Shown here in pieces: positions 8,883 to 17,495 of a stretch of DNA of 44,202 bases. Location of the stretch: NCBI GenBank assembly GCA_947302535.1, contig CAMYVX010000009.1:1-44202 (forward strand), given 5' to 3'. This DNA is from an uncultured Caryophanales bacterium. GTDB taxonomy: Bacteria; Bacillota_I; Bacilli_A; RFN20; CAG-826. The number at the start of each line of letters is the position of its first letter. Position 1 is the stretch's first letter. Under the pieces are notes generated by a model that did no database searches, had not been told where the DNA came from, and worked only from the letters and a program-made list of their open reading frames with translations. The position numbers were made by a program, and so were the translations under genes.

Positions 8883-9973
8883 TAAAAGAATTTGATAGCT
8901 TTAACTGGACATTTAGAAGCGCATAATCCGCATCTAAAGCATTTACTTGAATCAAATTCAGGAACCTTGGCTCCGTTTAGTTTAATAGCGAAATAAGGGC
9001 AATTTCTTTCGCACATGCCACAGTGACTGCATTTACTAGCATCCACACTTGGAAGTTCTTTTTCATAAACTGCAGTTTTATCTAATTCAGTATTAATGAC
9101 TTCTTCGATAGAAGAAAAACCGTATTTTTCTAACTCGCCTGGTAAGTCATTAATAATCTTTTTATATAATTCTTTTCCCTTTAACATTGGGGCAGATAAC
9201 ATACCCACAGCAGAAGCACCCGCTAGAAGAAATTCAATAACATCTTTCGCGCTCGCAACACCACCAACACCAATAACCGTTAATGATGGTTCAGCGTGCT
9301 TAATAGTATAGATTGTTGCGAGAGCAACAGGCTTAATAGCAGGACCAGACATCCAGACAAAGCCTTTATCATTATTAGCGAGCATCTTACGGTTAGCCAC
9401 ATCCACCACCATTGATGGTCCTAAAGAGTTGATTGCGACAACGCCATTTGCTCCAGCTTCTTTGATGGTTCTTGCGAATCCTTCTGGGTCAGGCATATGT
9501 GGAGAAATCTTCATGTATAAAGGTTTCTTAGTTAATTTACGGATTGTTGATACTGTCTCTCTTAAAGTATTCAAATCACTACCAACATAATGGGTACTGA
9601 CTTCAAAAGCGTCAGCAAATCTATCAAGTTGAGGAATAAGTTCTTCCATATCTTCTTTGGTATAACCAACAGAAATAATTAATGGAGTATCGCCTTTTTC
9701 TTTGCAATACCTTGGTAAAAATTCATTAATCCATTTTTCTTTCGAATATTCTGTCCAAAGTTCGCAGTTATAAATAGCGTTATTATCTCCGACAATACAT
9801 GGATGGGGGATATGGGCCATTTTCGTGGAAATAGTTTTGGCAACAATCGCTCCGCATCCCGCTTCCTTATTGAGCCAAAGCATCTTTTCATCGTCACCAA
9901 CTAGTGGTCCAGCAGCTGGCATTAATGGATTCTTTAAGACTAATCCATCAAACCTTGTTTCTAATTTATTCAT
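8882..9973 (-). CDS. Dihydroorotate-dehydrogenase-like flavoprotein with two [4Fe-4S] clusters (PreA/YgfK-related)
   Basis: A 363-residue protein made of an FMN TIM barrel (about 1-300), recognisable from NPLMPAAGP near 15, the ISPHMPDP strand, ANGVVAINS and GVGGVASAKDV, and a C-terminal bacterial ferredoxin. The clusters use C315, C318, C321, C325 and C345, C348, C351, C355. It resembles PreA (the dihydropyrimidine dehydrogenase catalytic part). In E. coli and clostridial purine clusters this position is held by YgfK, a much larger protein that adds an FAD/NAD(P)H module. Here that module is absent and no PreT-like partner is in the window, so electrons must come from another donor such as reduced ferredoxin. 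Probable role: reductive dearomatisation of a purine intermediate. Start supported by AAGGAGG seven bases upstream. Confidence 0.82.
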   Translation of the reverse strand: MNKLETRFDGLVLKNPLMPAAGPLVGDDEKMLWLNKEAGCGAIVAKTISTKMAHIPHPCIVGDNNAIYNCELWTEYSKEKWINEFLPRYCKEKGDTPLIISVGYTKEDMEELIPQLDRFADAFEVSTHYVGSDLNTLRETVSTIRKLTKKPLYMKISPHMPDPEGFARTIKEAGANGVVAINSLGPSMVVDVANRKMLANNDKGFVWMSGPAIKPVALATIYTIKHAEPSLTVIGVGGVASAKDVIEFLLAGASAVGMLSAPMLKGKELYKKIINDLPGELEKYGFSSIEEVINTELDKTAVYEKELPSVDASKCSHCGMCERNCPYFAIKLNGAKVPEFDSSKCFRCGLCASKCPVKAIKFF

Positions 9974-9974
9974 G

Positions 9975-11270
9975 TCATTCCTCCTTGAGTGTCTTCCAAA
10001 GTCTATTGGACACTTTTCTTGAATTAATTATTTTTGTATTTAATGATTTATCAGTGAACTGATAATTATGAACTAATTCTTTACCGTTAACGTAAACATC
10101 TTCTGGCAAGAAGTTTGGATACAAACCATAGAAAATATGACCGAAAATATTACTATCATCTATTTGGGTGAATGGAGTGTAGTTCACTAAAAGGAAATCC
10201 GCTAGATAGTTTTCTTCAATTCTACCAATCTTGATATTTAAGATTTTGTTTACGTAATCGTAAGCATTATTAATAAAGCCTAAGACATCACCTAAATTAT
10301 TAGCGAGTGGAGACTTATTTAATAATCTTGTGGAATAGAAAGCGTTTGTGTATTCGTTAGCCATGCAAGAAGATAAGCCATCATTACCAACCATGACTTT
10401 AATGTTATGTTTTTGATATTTCTTAATGTCTGGTAACCCAACTGCGTTATTCATATTGCTGGTTGTATTCACAACCATATAAGCTTTACGTTTACTCACG
10501 ATATCTAATTCTTTATCACTAATATAAACACCATGAACAATAAGGCTATTCTCGTTAATCAGTTGATGTTCATCTAATCTTTCAAGAATACTCTTATGGT
10601 ATTTTTGATAACTGTCATCTTCATCCATATCGCTTTCCGCGACGTGAATATGAATTGGAGTATCACCAAGGACTTCTTTTGCTTCGCTAAGTGTCTTATC
10701 ACTCAATGACATAGAAGCATGGAAGCCAAATAATCCTGCGGTCATATCACTATGATATTTAGCAAAAGTGGCGTTTTCTTTTAAACATTCTTTAACGTTA
10801 TATCGATCGCTAGTTTCAAAACATAAAATAGAACGAATACCAACGTCTTCGTTTAATGCTTTTCTCAGTGATTCTAAAGAACCAATGATGTCTTTACCAG
10901 AAGCATGGTGATCAATAACCGTAGTCACACCATTTTTCAAAAATTCCGCTCCAGCGCATATTCCAGAATAATAAGTAATCTCATTATCAATTTGAGCATC
11001 CATCTTCCACCACATCTGGTCTAAGATTTCTTGGAAGTTTTTAGGATGAAAAGGAAGGATTAATCCACGAGCAAAGATGGAATAGATATGAGCATGGCTA
11101 CAAACAAAGTTAGGGAGCAACAATTTCCCTTGAGCGTCAATAACTTCATAGCCTTCATCTTTATAGTCTTTCATTGAACCAACTTTATGAATCTTCTTAT
11201 CAAAGACCACAAAGCCGTTATCGATGAAGTGGCTATAATCATAAATACGAACGTTGATAATTGCTTTCAT
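9975..11270 (-). CDS. ssnA: SsnA-type amidohydrolase
   Basis: A 431-residue metal-dependent amidohydrolase of the chlorohydrolase/guanine-deaminase group. Metal ligands can be read: H59 and H61 (SHAHI), H209 with E212 (HVAES), H246 (VHGVY) and D297 (GNDGL). SsnA is a constant member of yge/xdh clusters and is assigned to hydrolytic opening or deamination of a reduced purine intermediate. The ATG is two bases after the hyuA stop, and the TGA stop lies one base before the next gene's ATG, with the AAGGAGG of that gene inside the ssnA 3' end. That TGA also shows that the organism does not read TGA as Trp. Guanine deamination is probably done by the separate enzyme at 23531-23989. Confidence 0.88.
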   Translation of the reverse strand: MKAIINVRIYDYSHFIDNGFVVFDKKIHKVGSMKDYKDEGYEVIDAQGKLLLPNFVCSHAHIYSIFARGLILPFHPKNFQEILDQMWWKMDAQIDNEITYYSGICAGAEFLKNGVTTVIDHHASGKDIIGSLESLRKALNEDVGIRSILCFETSDRYNVKECLKENATFAKYHSDMTAGLFGFHASMSLSDKTLSEAKEVLGDTPIHIHVAESDMDEDDSYQKYHKSILERLDEHQLINENSLIVHGVYISDKELDIVSKRKAYMVVNTTSNMNNAVGLPDIKKYQKHNIKVMVGNDGLSSCMANEYTNAFYSTRLLNKSPLANNLGDVLGFINNAYDYVNKILNIKIGRIEENYLADFLLVNYTPFTQIDDSNIFGHIFYGLYPNFLPEDVYVNGKELVHNYQFTDKSLNTKIINSRKVSNRLWKTLKEE

Positions 11271-11271
11271 A

Positions 11272-12579
11272 TTATTCCCTTTCGCAGTTGATTAATTGTC
11301 CTTGTCCACCAAGGAATTTTTCTTCTTTTAAAACAAATCTTCCTCTTACCATCGTGGAAGAGATTTTTTCATTTAATTCAATGCCTTCATAGATGGAATA
11401 ATCACATGTTCCATGAGGCTTGCCAAGCTTATAAGTTGGGCATTCTTCGATAAAAGCTAAGTCGGCGTCTTTACCTAATTCTATTTCGCCTTTTGTGGAA
11501 AATCCTTGTAAAATCGCGACATTTTTACTCATTTTATCGATTATTTTGTCTCCAAATAACTTGTGCATGACAAGGAAAGATGATTCAATTCCTCCAATTC
11601 CAAGAGGGTGTCCCTTAAGTAATGGATGAGACTTTTTATCTTCTTTCATAAAAGAGCAGTGGTCAGTTCCAATGGTATCGACATAATCGATATTCTTGAT
11701 TAAGAGTTTTCTTTCTTCTTCACTTCTTAAAGGAGGCGCAAAGGTAAATAGACAACCATTTTCTCCTTTAAGCACTTCTTTATTAAAGACGAAATATTGT
11801 GGGCAACTTTCAACGAATAAATTCTTGTTAAGAATATCAGAATATTGCTCAACGAATTTTTGTAAAGTATTACCACTACTACAGTGGACCATATATAAAT
11901 AGCCACCTGTCATTCTTGCATATTCAGCAAGTTTCAAGGCTTCGCTGGTTTCAATATCTGAATTCCTTGCTTCTGATATGTCAGTGCACTTCAAAGATTC
12001 ATCATGATTAACCATTTCATCATTCTCAATATGAGCTTCAATCATGATGTTATGTTTTTTTGATAACTTTAATAAAGTTATAATATCTTTATCGTATGTT
12101 CTTCTTCTGGTTTCTGAATAAGTAGTGAAAAGTTTAATTGTTTTCATTCCTAAAGATTTAACTTTAAGAACGAATTCTTCTAAATCACCATCTGGTTCCT
12201 TAATACAACCATGGAAGTGATAATCAACATACGCTCCTTTAGCTAGTGGTAATCTTTCATAAAATTTCTTTTCTTCGGTTCTCGCGTTTCTCGCGGGATC
12301 AAGGAAATCAATAAAAGTAGTTACCCCACCATAGGCTGCAGTTTTAGAACCGGAGATAAAATCATCGACTGAGGTAACGGTTCCACAGTTTAATGAAAAA
12401 TGAACATGGGGATCAATGATGCCAGGAATGATTTTGTATTTTCTAGCATCATAAACCTCTTTAGCGTCCAAGAGTTCGTCTCCGATATAGACAATCTTTT
12501 CATTTTGAATGCCAAGGTTATGTTTAACCCATTTATTTTTAATAAATAATGAAGCGTTTGTGATTAATAAATCTAACAT
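11272..12579 (-). CDS. hyuA: Dihydropyrimidinase/hydantoinase-type cyclic amidohydrolase
   Basis: A 435-residue cyclic amidohydrolase. H58 and H60 (DPHVH), K149 (KLFTTY, equivalent to the carboxylated lysine of D-hydantoinases), H183 (EAHIE), H232 (VHCSSG) and D306 (GTDHCSF) form the complete binuclear metal site. The enzyme would hydrolyse a cyclic ureide ring of an already partly opened purine, giving a ureido acid for YgeY/YgeW. Two other ring substrates (dihydropyrimidine, hydantoin) are possible on sequence alone; the operon favours the purine route. It starts one base after the Mo-subunit stop and ends one base before ssnA. Confidence 0.87.
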   Translation of the reverse strand: MLDLLITNASLFIKNKWVKHNLGIQNEKIVYIGDELLDAKEVYDARKYKIIPGIIDPHVHFSLNCGTVTSVDDFISGSKTAAYGGVTTFIDFLDPARNARTEEKKFYERLPLAKGAYVDYHFHGCIKEPDGDLEEFVLKVKSLGMKTIKLFTTYSETRRRTYDKDIITLLKLSKKHNIMIEAHIENDEMVNHDESLKCTDISEARNSDIETSEALKLAEYARMTGGYLYMVHCSSGNTLQKFVEQYSDILNKNLFVESCPQYFVFNKEVLKGENGCLFTFAPPLRSEEERKLLIKNIDYVDTIGTDHCSFMKEDKKSHPLLKGHPLGIGGIESSFLVMHKLFGDKIIDKMSKNVAILQGFSTKGEIELGKDADLAFIEECPTYKLGKPHGTCDYSIYEGIELNEKISSTMVRGRFVLKEEKFLGGQGQLINCERE

Positions 12580-12580
12580 A

Positions 12581-14899
12581 CTATTTATTCTTTTCCTTAA
12601 CGGCTTTCATAATCTTTTCTGGAGTAATTGGAAGTGAAGTTATTCTTACACCAAACGCATTATAGACGGCGTTAGCGATAACTGCTGGAGGTGTATCAAT
12701 ACCAATCTCACCAACCGATTTTGCTCCAAATGGGCCAGTTTCTTCATAAGAATCCGCGAATTCCACGGTTATTTTATTAACTTCTTTTGTGGTTGGTAAA
12801 TGATAATAAAGGAAACTATCAGAGAGCATCTTGCCATTACTGTTATATAAGACATCTTCATAAGCCGCCATACCAAGACCTTGGACTAAACCACCTTCTA
12901 CTTGTCCTCTGGCAAGCATTGGGTTAATTGTCGTACCGCAATCAACAACCGCGACATATTCAATCACTTTGAATTCATATGTTTCTTTATCAAATTCTAC
13001 TTCAGCATATGCTGACATAAATGGAGGTGGAGAAACATGGCCAAAATATGATTCAGTAACAGAGATTTGTTGCATATCTTTAACATATGTTAAACGATGA
13101 GCTAAATCTTTTAAGGTAATTTCTTTATCTTTGGTGGTGAATTTGACTCCATCAAACTCCACATCATAAGTATGGGCTTCTAACACCTTAGCAGCTTCTT
13201 TAATTAATCTTTCTCTCATCTTAATCGCGGTTTTCCAAGCCGCATTACCAGAGACATAAGTTGTCGAAGAAGCGTACGCTCCAACATCAAATGGAGTTAA
13301 ATCAGTATCAGAAGAATAAATGGTAATCTTATCAACTGTGGTCATTAATTCTTCAGCAACAATTTGGGCCATCACAGTATCACTACCTTGACCAATGTCA
13401 GTTGCACCTACCGTTAACATATAGGTACCATCATCATTTAACTTAATGGTGGCAGCACCCATATCCATGAATGGAATACCACTACCTTGCATAGCAATCG
13501 CCATACCAACAGAACGAACTTTATTGTTGCCCATGTCTTTAACTGGGTACTTCTTATACCAATCAATAAGTTCTGCACCGCGTTTGATACAATAATCCAA
13601 CTTGCAGGATTCCATAATCATCGCGGTACCTTTAGTACCTTCACCCATAATTTCAAAGATTGGAGAAGTTTCTTTTTCTTTCATGGAGTTCTTTAAACGA
13701 AGTTCAATAGGATCCATATGGAGAGCTTCTGCTAATTTATCAATCGCGGTTTCTAAACCATAGTTACCTTGAATAGCGCCGTAGCCACGATAAGCTCCAG
13801 CAGGAACTTTGTTTGTATATAAAACTCGTCCACCAAATCTTACAGCGTCGACTTTGTTATAAAGTGGTAAAACTTTACTGCCCACAATCATAAAGACTGT
13901 TAAAGCATGTTCGCCATAAGCTCCAGTATCACTTAAAGTATGACAATCGATAGCTTTAATTCTTCCATCCTTACTCGCACCAATCTTCATGGAGATTTTC
14001 ATTGGGTGACGAGTATAAGAGGAAGCGAAAACTTCTTGTCTTGTATATTGCATTTTGGCTGGTAAGCCAGTTTTTAACGTCACAAGAGCGACAAAGAATT
14101 CACAGTGGAATTGTTGTTTACCACCAAAACCACCACCAACACGAGGTTTGATGATTCTAATTTTATTTAATGGAAGTCCCAAAGTACGGGACATAATTCT
14201 TCTAACATGGAAAGGAGTTTGTGTTGAAGTATAAATCACTAAACGATTATGTTCATCAAGTCTAGCGTTAGATACATGAGGTTCTAACATACCATGTGCT
14301 TGGGCTTGAGTTTTAACCGTATGTTCGATAACGACATCACATTCTTTTAAAACTTTTTCCACGTTGCCCACTTCCATATCATAGCTGGCGGCAACGTTTT
14401 TCTTTGGATCGAATCCCATTTCAAAAGCTTGTTTAATGCCATCTTCTGGGTGAATAACCGTCTCATTCTCGTATGCTTTTTCAAAATCTAAGACAGGTTT
14501 ATAAACTTCATATTCAACTTCAATGAGTTTAAGTGCTTCTTCTGCGATACGTTCATTAATCGCCGCAACACAGGCTACTTCATCGCCCACAAAACGGACA
14601 TATTCATCTAAGATAAATTTATCCATCGGAGAAGGTGCTGGGTCTCCTTGACCCGCTCTTGACATAGCCACATGAGGAACGTTTTTATATGTTAAAACGC
14701 ATTTCACACCGTTAAGTGCTTCGGCTTTAGAAGTATCAATGTTTTTAATTCTCGCAAAAGCATGAGGGCTTCTAAGCATCTTACAAACTAATGAATTAGG
14801 TTCAGCGTAATCATCAGAATATGACTTACGTCCCATCATTAAAGCTTCGCCATCAAGGGAATGTGTTTTGTTATTAACAACTTTTAAATTCTTACGCAT
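12581..14899 (-). CDS. Molybdenum hydroxylase catalytic (Mo-binding) subunit, set 2
   Basis: A 772-residue catalytic subunit of the xanthine dehydrogenase family and the largest gene of the operon. GGGFGGKQ places Q262 at the position of the purine-binding Glu, AYRGYG keeps Arg R371, and GAKSVGEIG keeps the catalytic Glu E731. The Glu-to-Gln change compared with set 1 suggests a different substrate or orientation, such as another position on the purine ring; several bacterial hydroxylases other than classical xanthine oxidase also carry Gln here. It is preceded directly by its 2Fe-2S subunit (two-base gap) and followed by hyuA. Full length, no broken motif. Confidence 0.88.
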   Translation of the reverse strand: MRKNLKVVNNKTHSLDGEALMMGRKSYSDDYAEPNSLVCKMLRSPHAFARIKNIDTSKAEALNGVKCVLTYKNVPHVAMSRAGQGDPAPSPMDKFILDEYVRFVGDEVACVAAINERIAEEALKLIEVEYEVYKPVLDFEKAYENETVIHPEDGIKQAFEMGFDPKKNVAASYDMEVGNVEKVLKECDVVIEHTVKTQAQAHGMLEPHVSNARLDEHNRLVIYTSTQTPFHVRRIMSRTLGLPLNKIRIIKPRVGGGFGGKQQFHCEFFVALVTLKTGLPAKMQYTRQEVFASSYTRHPMKISMKIGASKDGRIKAIDCHTLSDTGAYGEHALTVFMIVGSKVLPLYNKVDAVRFGGRVLYTNKVPAGAYRGYGAIQGNYGLETAIDKLAEALHMDPIELRLKNSMKEKETSPIFEIMGEGTKGTAMIMESCKLDYCIKRGAELIDWYKKYPVKDMGNNKVRSVGMAIAMQGSGIPFMDMGAATIKLNDDGTYMLTVGATDIGQGSDTVMAQIVAEELMTTVDKITIYSSDTDLTPFDVGAYASSTTYVSGNAAWKTAIKMRERLIKEAAKVLEAHTYDVEFDGVKFTTKDKEITLKDLAHRLTYVKDMQQISVTESYFGHVSPPPFMSAYAEVEFDKETYEFKVIEYVAVVDCGTTINPMLARGQVEGGLVQGLGMAAYEDVLYNSNGKMLSDSFLYYHLPTTKEVNKITVEFADSYEETGPFGAKSVGEIGIDTPPAVIANAVYNAFGVRITSLPITPEKIMKAVKEKNK

Positions 14900-14901
14900 A
14901 A

Positions 14902-15351
14902 TTATTCCCCCTTAAGATAAGCTTTAATTGCTTTTAATTGAGATTGATAACCAGTGCAGCGGCAAAGGTTACCCACGATATATTCTTTAATCTCTTCGTC
15001 GGTAGCATTTTTATTATGCTTTTTTAAAGAATAGACAGTTAATGCGAAACCAACGTTGCAGTATCCGCATTGATCTGCCCCTTCTTCAGCAAAACAATGA
15101 GATAGTTTTTTAGCTTCATCTTGAATACCATCCACTGTGGTGATATGTTTACCTTCAGCCTTAGCGCTCAATATAGAGCAAGATAAAACTGGTTTATCAT
15201 CAAGTAAGACGGTACAAGCTCCACAAGCGGATTCATTACAACCTTCACGAACAGAAAAAAATCCGTTTCTTCTTAAGGTATCCGCTAGATATTCATCTGG
15301 AGTAACATCGAATGTTCTTAAAACTCCATTAACGTAACAAGTTAAAGTCAT
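14902..15351 (-). CDS. Molybdenum hydroxylase 2Fe-2S subunit, set 2
   Basis: A 149-residue small subunit with all eight cluster cysteines: C38, C43, C46 and C58 for the ferredoxin-like cluster, and C95, C98, C130 and C132 for the helical-domain cluster (CGYC ... CRCTGY). It is related to, but clearly different from, the set 1 protein, so the two sets are not a recent duplication. It lies between the FAD subunit and Mo subunit genes with two-base gaps, giving an intact heterotrimer. Confidence 0.93.
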   Translation of the reverse strand: MTLTCYVNGVLRTFDVTPDEYLADTLRRNGFFSVREGCNESACGACTVLLDDKPVLSCSILSAKAEGKHITTVDGIQDEAKKLSHCFAEEGADQCGYCNVGFALTVYSLKKHNKNATDEEIKEYIVGNLCRCTGYQSQLKAIKAYLKGE

Positions 15352-15353
15352 AA

Positions 15354-16142
15354 TTAGAGGACCTCCTTAAGGCCACGACGGATGTAGACCTTGGCTAAAT
15401 CAATACGATATTCTTTAGAAATATTTGTGCTATCAGAGAACATAAGTTCTTCGCAAGCAATTTCGCTAGCCTTATTAATAGCTTCATCATCAACTGGATT
15501 CTTATCAAGATAATCCATGGCTTTTAAGCATAAAGCAGCGGTCATTGGTCGAGAACCAAGAGCGATATAGAGTTTATTATTTCTTTTAGAAATAGAAATG
15601 TTTAGTAATGGGAAATCAAGTGCGGTGGCTTTGACTTTTTTGAAATAGCCTTTTGCATTATCTTTCTTGATAGAAATATGAGTAAGAATTCCATCATATT
15701 TTCCCTTGTAGGAAAGATAATCGACTAAAGACATTTTTGCTTCAGGATAGAAATGAAGAGCAACATCTAAAACAATTAAACCAGCAATAACATCAGAGAA
15801 TGGATATCTTCCGAAAATAGATCCGCCGATTGTGGCCATGTTACGGAATTGCAAACCCATAACTTCACGAACCGCAAAAGCGGTCATACCACTATTGAGG
15901 CTTTGGATAACAGGAGAATGTTCAAACTCTCTAAGTGTAACCATTGCTCCCACGACAACCTCGTCTTTCTTATCTTCAATCTTGTCTAATCCAAGTTTTG
16001 ATAAGTCAATAAGTGTGTCATACTCTTGAGCGGTTTTCTTCATCCATAATCCACCAGCAATAATTGCGTTCTTATTGCTTTCATGGAGACGAGAAAAAGC
16101 ATCTTCTAATGACGATGCATAGTAATAGTTTTTTACTCGCAT
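15354..16142 (-). CDS. Molybdenum hydroxylase FAD-binding subunit, set 2
   Basis: A 262-residue FAD subunit of the xanthine dehydrogenase family. The second FAD motif is intact (QFRNMATIGGSIFGRYPFSD near 98-117). The first loop reads AGGLWMKK at about 29-36, where AGGTDLL is usual, so the conserved Thr and Asp are missing. The protein may still bind FAD but with altered contacts; set 1 keeps the normal sequence. GGAGG lies about ten bases before the ATG, inside the 3-base gap and the mocA tail. Confidence 0.85.
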   Translation of the reverse strand: MRVKNYYYASSLEDAFSRLHESNKNAIIAGGLWMKKTAQEYDTLIDLSKLGLDKIEDKKDEVVVGAMVTLREFEHSPVIQSLNSGMTAFAVREVMGLQFRNMATIGGSIFGRYPFSDVIAGLIVLDVALHFYPEAKMSLVDYLSYKGKYDGILTHISIKKDNAKGYFKKVKATALDFPLLNISISKRNNKLYIALGSRPMTAALCLKAMDYLDKNPVDDEAINKASEIACEELMFSDSTNISKEYRIDLAKVYIRRGLKEVL

Positions 16143-16145
16143 AAA

Positions 16146-16724
16146 TTAATATCCTCCGAAATGCTTGTCTAGATTTTCAAAATCTCTAGGCGTGTCTAAA
16201 TCGATTAAAATATGTTTATCGTTCACAACTATTATTTCATAATCTCGTTCATTACGAAACAATTTTAGATTGTAGTCGATATTTTTCTTCAATAAAATAT
16301 CAGCTTCTGAAGCACTGACGAATAATGGATGACCATTTTTTCCTTGATAATTGACTAATCTAATTCCTTTATTCCCATCAAGGATTTTTCTATATGTCTC
16401 TGCTTGTACAAATGGACAATCTCCAGGAATTATTAATAAACTAGCTTGTGGGTATAATTCTTTACTTTTTTTCACTCCAGATAGAACGCTAGAAAACATT
16501 CCTTTTACATAATCAGGATTATAAACAATAGTTACTTCACCGCTTTGGAATTCTTCTTTTATCTCATTGTGGAAATGTCCAGTAACAACAAAAATATGAT
16601 CCACAAAAGGTCTCATCGAATTATAAACGTGACGAATAAGAGGAAGACCGTTGATAGAAAAAAGCATCTTATTACTTCCAAGACGAGAAGAAAAACCACC
16701 CGCTAAAATAATTCCGTTAACCAT
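16146..16724 (-). CDS. mocA: Molybdopterin cytidylyltransferase-like NTP transferase (MocA/YgfJ family)
   Basis: A 192-residue nucleotidyltransferase of the MobA-like family. The signature LAGGFSSRLGSNK near 6-18 binds the nucleotide, IPGDCPF near 93-99 carries the metal-binding Asp, and GKNGHP follows near 119. It most likely activates molybdopterin for the hydroxylases encoded directly downstream (MCD-type cofactor). E. coli has the related ygfJ in the same kind of cluster. The ATG at 16724 is preferred over an in-frame TTG at 16742 because the protein family starts at the GIILAGG strand and because a TAAAAT -10 element lies between the two. No Shine-Dalgarno is present; the A of the ATG falls where transcription should start, so the mRNA appears leaderless. 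First gene of the operon. Confidence 0.85.
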   Translation of the reverse strand: MVNGIILAGGFSSRLGSNKMLFSINGLPLIRHVYNSMRPFVDHIFVVTGHFHNEIKEEFQSGEVTIVYNPDYVKGMFSSVLSGVKKSKELYPQASLLIIPGDCPFVQAETYRKILDGNKGIRLVNYQGKNGHPLFVSASEADILLKKNIDYNLKLFRNERDYEIIVVNDKHILIDLDTPRDFENLDKHFGGY

Positions 16725-16731
16725 TGAGAAT

Positions 16732-16760
16732 ATTTTAAACAATATTGAATTTTAATTCAA
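16732..16760 (-). promoter_or_regulatory. Predicted promoter of the purine operon
   Basis: On the minus strand TTGAAT (16755-16760) and TAAAAT (16732-16737) are separated by exactly 17 bases. The predicted start point, seven bases further, is at or next to the mocA ATG (16724). The -35 element lies within the palindrome at 16744-16761. Confidence 0.6.
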
Positions 16761-16761
16761 T
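16744..16761. promoter_or_regulatory. 18-bp palindrome, candidate operator of the purine operon
   Basis: ATTGAATT-TT-AATTCAAT is a perfect inverted repeat with 8-bp arms. It covers the -35 hexamer and the start of the spacer of the mocA promoter, where a bound protein would block RNA polymerase. The divergent HTH protein at 16883 is one candidate binder, but HTH proteins of that type often bind other sites; this is inference. Confidence 0.5.
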
Positions 16762-16814
16762 GAAGAGAAGGGAAAACTTTACTAGCGAAACAAACGCAAC
16801 CAATATTTGCGCAT

Positions 16815-16843
16815 TTGAAAAGTAGAATATGTAGAATTATTTT
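16815..16843 (+). promoter_or_regulatory. Possible promoter of the HTH regulator gene
   Basis: TTGAAA (16815-16820) and TATTTT (16838-16843) are 17 bases apart and about 40 bases before the ATG at 16883. The -10 match is only moderate. Three copies of TAGAAT occur nearby (16823-16857) and could serve as alternatives. Confidence 0.35.
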
Positions 16844-16882
16844 CTCCAAGGTCTAGAATATTTAAGGAAAGAAGGAAATGTT

Positions 16883-17488
16883 ATGGAAATGAAACTTGCA
16901 AACCGCTTAGCTGAATTAAGAAAACAACATGGTTATACTCAAGAAGACCTTGCTGATAAGCTCAATATCTCTAGACAGGCTATCAGTAAATGGGAAACTG
17001 GTGAGTCTGCACCAGACACAAATAATCTAATTGCCTTAGCAGAGTTATACGGAATTACTTTAGATGAATTAATTAAAGGTAATAATGAATACGTAGATAC
17101 AAAACCAGAAGATGTTGTGGACAAAAAACATCATTACGAACATAAGAAACTTCCAAAAGCCATTGTCATCATCAATTCAGTTGAAGCTTCTCTTATGCTT
17201 CTTACTCTTATCGCTTATATTGTCTTAGGAGCCACTCTTGGATTATGGGGAAAAGCATGGTGTTTATTCTTCGTTCCAGAGATATTATCATCTTTTGCTA
17301 GAGCGATAGAAAAACGTCGTTTTTGCGAATTTAGTATCGTTTTTGCTGTACTTTTCACATATTTCTTCATTTGTTGTTGGCTTTGTAATTTCTCAATGTT
17401 CCATCCTCTTTGGGTCTTATTCTTAATCATTCCAATCTACTACATTGCGTTTGGAAACATTGATAAAGCAATTCATTCAGAACAATAA
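16883..17488 (+). CDS. XRE-family HTH regulator with membrane-embedded C-terminal domain
   Basis: A 201-residue protein. Residues 5-65 form a Cro/C1-type HTH (LAELRKQHGYTQEDLADKLN, then SRQAISKWETGES). After a charged linker (70-95), residues about 98-190 contain three to four hydrophobic segments, so DNA binding is tethered to the membrane. Such proteins are common in Firmicutes and rarely have known signals. It is transcribed away from the purine operon across a 158-base divergent region and precedes carbamate kinase, so it may control either or both. GAAGGAAA precedes the ATG; an alternative ATG lies two codons downstream. Confidence 0.85.
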   Translation: MEMKLANRLAELRKQHGYTQEDLADKLNISRQAISKWETGESAPDTNNLIALAELYGITLDELIKGNNEYVDTKPEDVVDKKHHYEHKKLPKAIVIINSVEASLMLLTLIAYIVLGATLGLWGKAWCLFFVPEILSSFARAIEKRRFCEFSIVFAVLFTYFFICCWLCNFSMFHPLWVLFLIIPIYYIAFGNIDKAIHSEQ

Positions 17489-17495
17489 AGATATA

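Noticed and set aside
9975-9977. TGA as a sense codon (Trp or selenocysteine)
   Set aside because: It stands at a normal end of SsnA, one base before the next start, with no continuation of homology; Trp is TGG throughout. Selenium in this enzyme family is a labile cofactor rather than an encoded residue.
16725-16742. TTG start for the mocA-like gene
   Set aside because: It lies upstream of or within the predicted -10 element and adds residues not found in the family.
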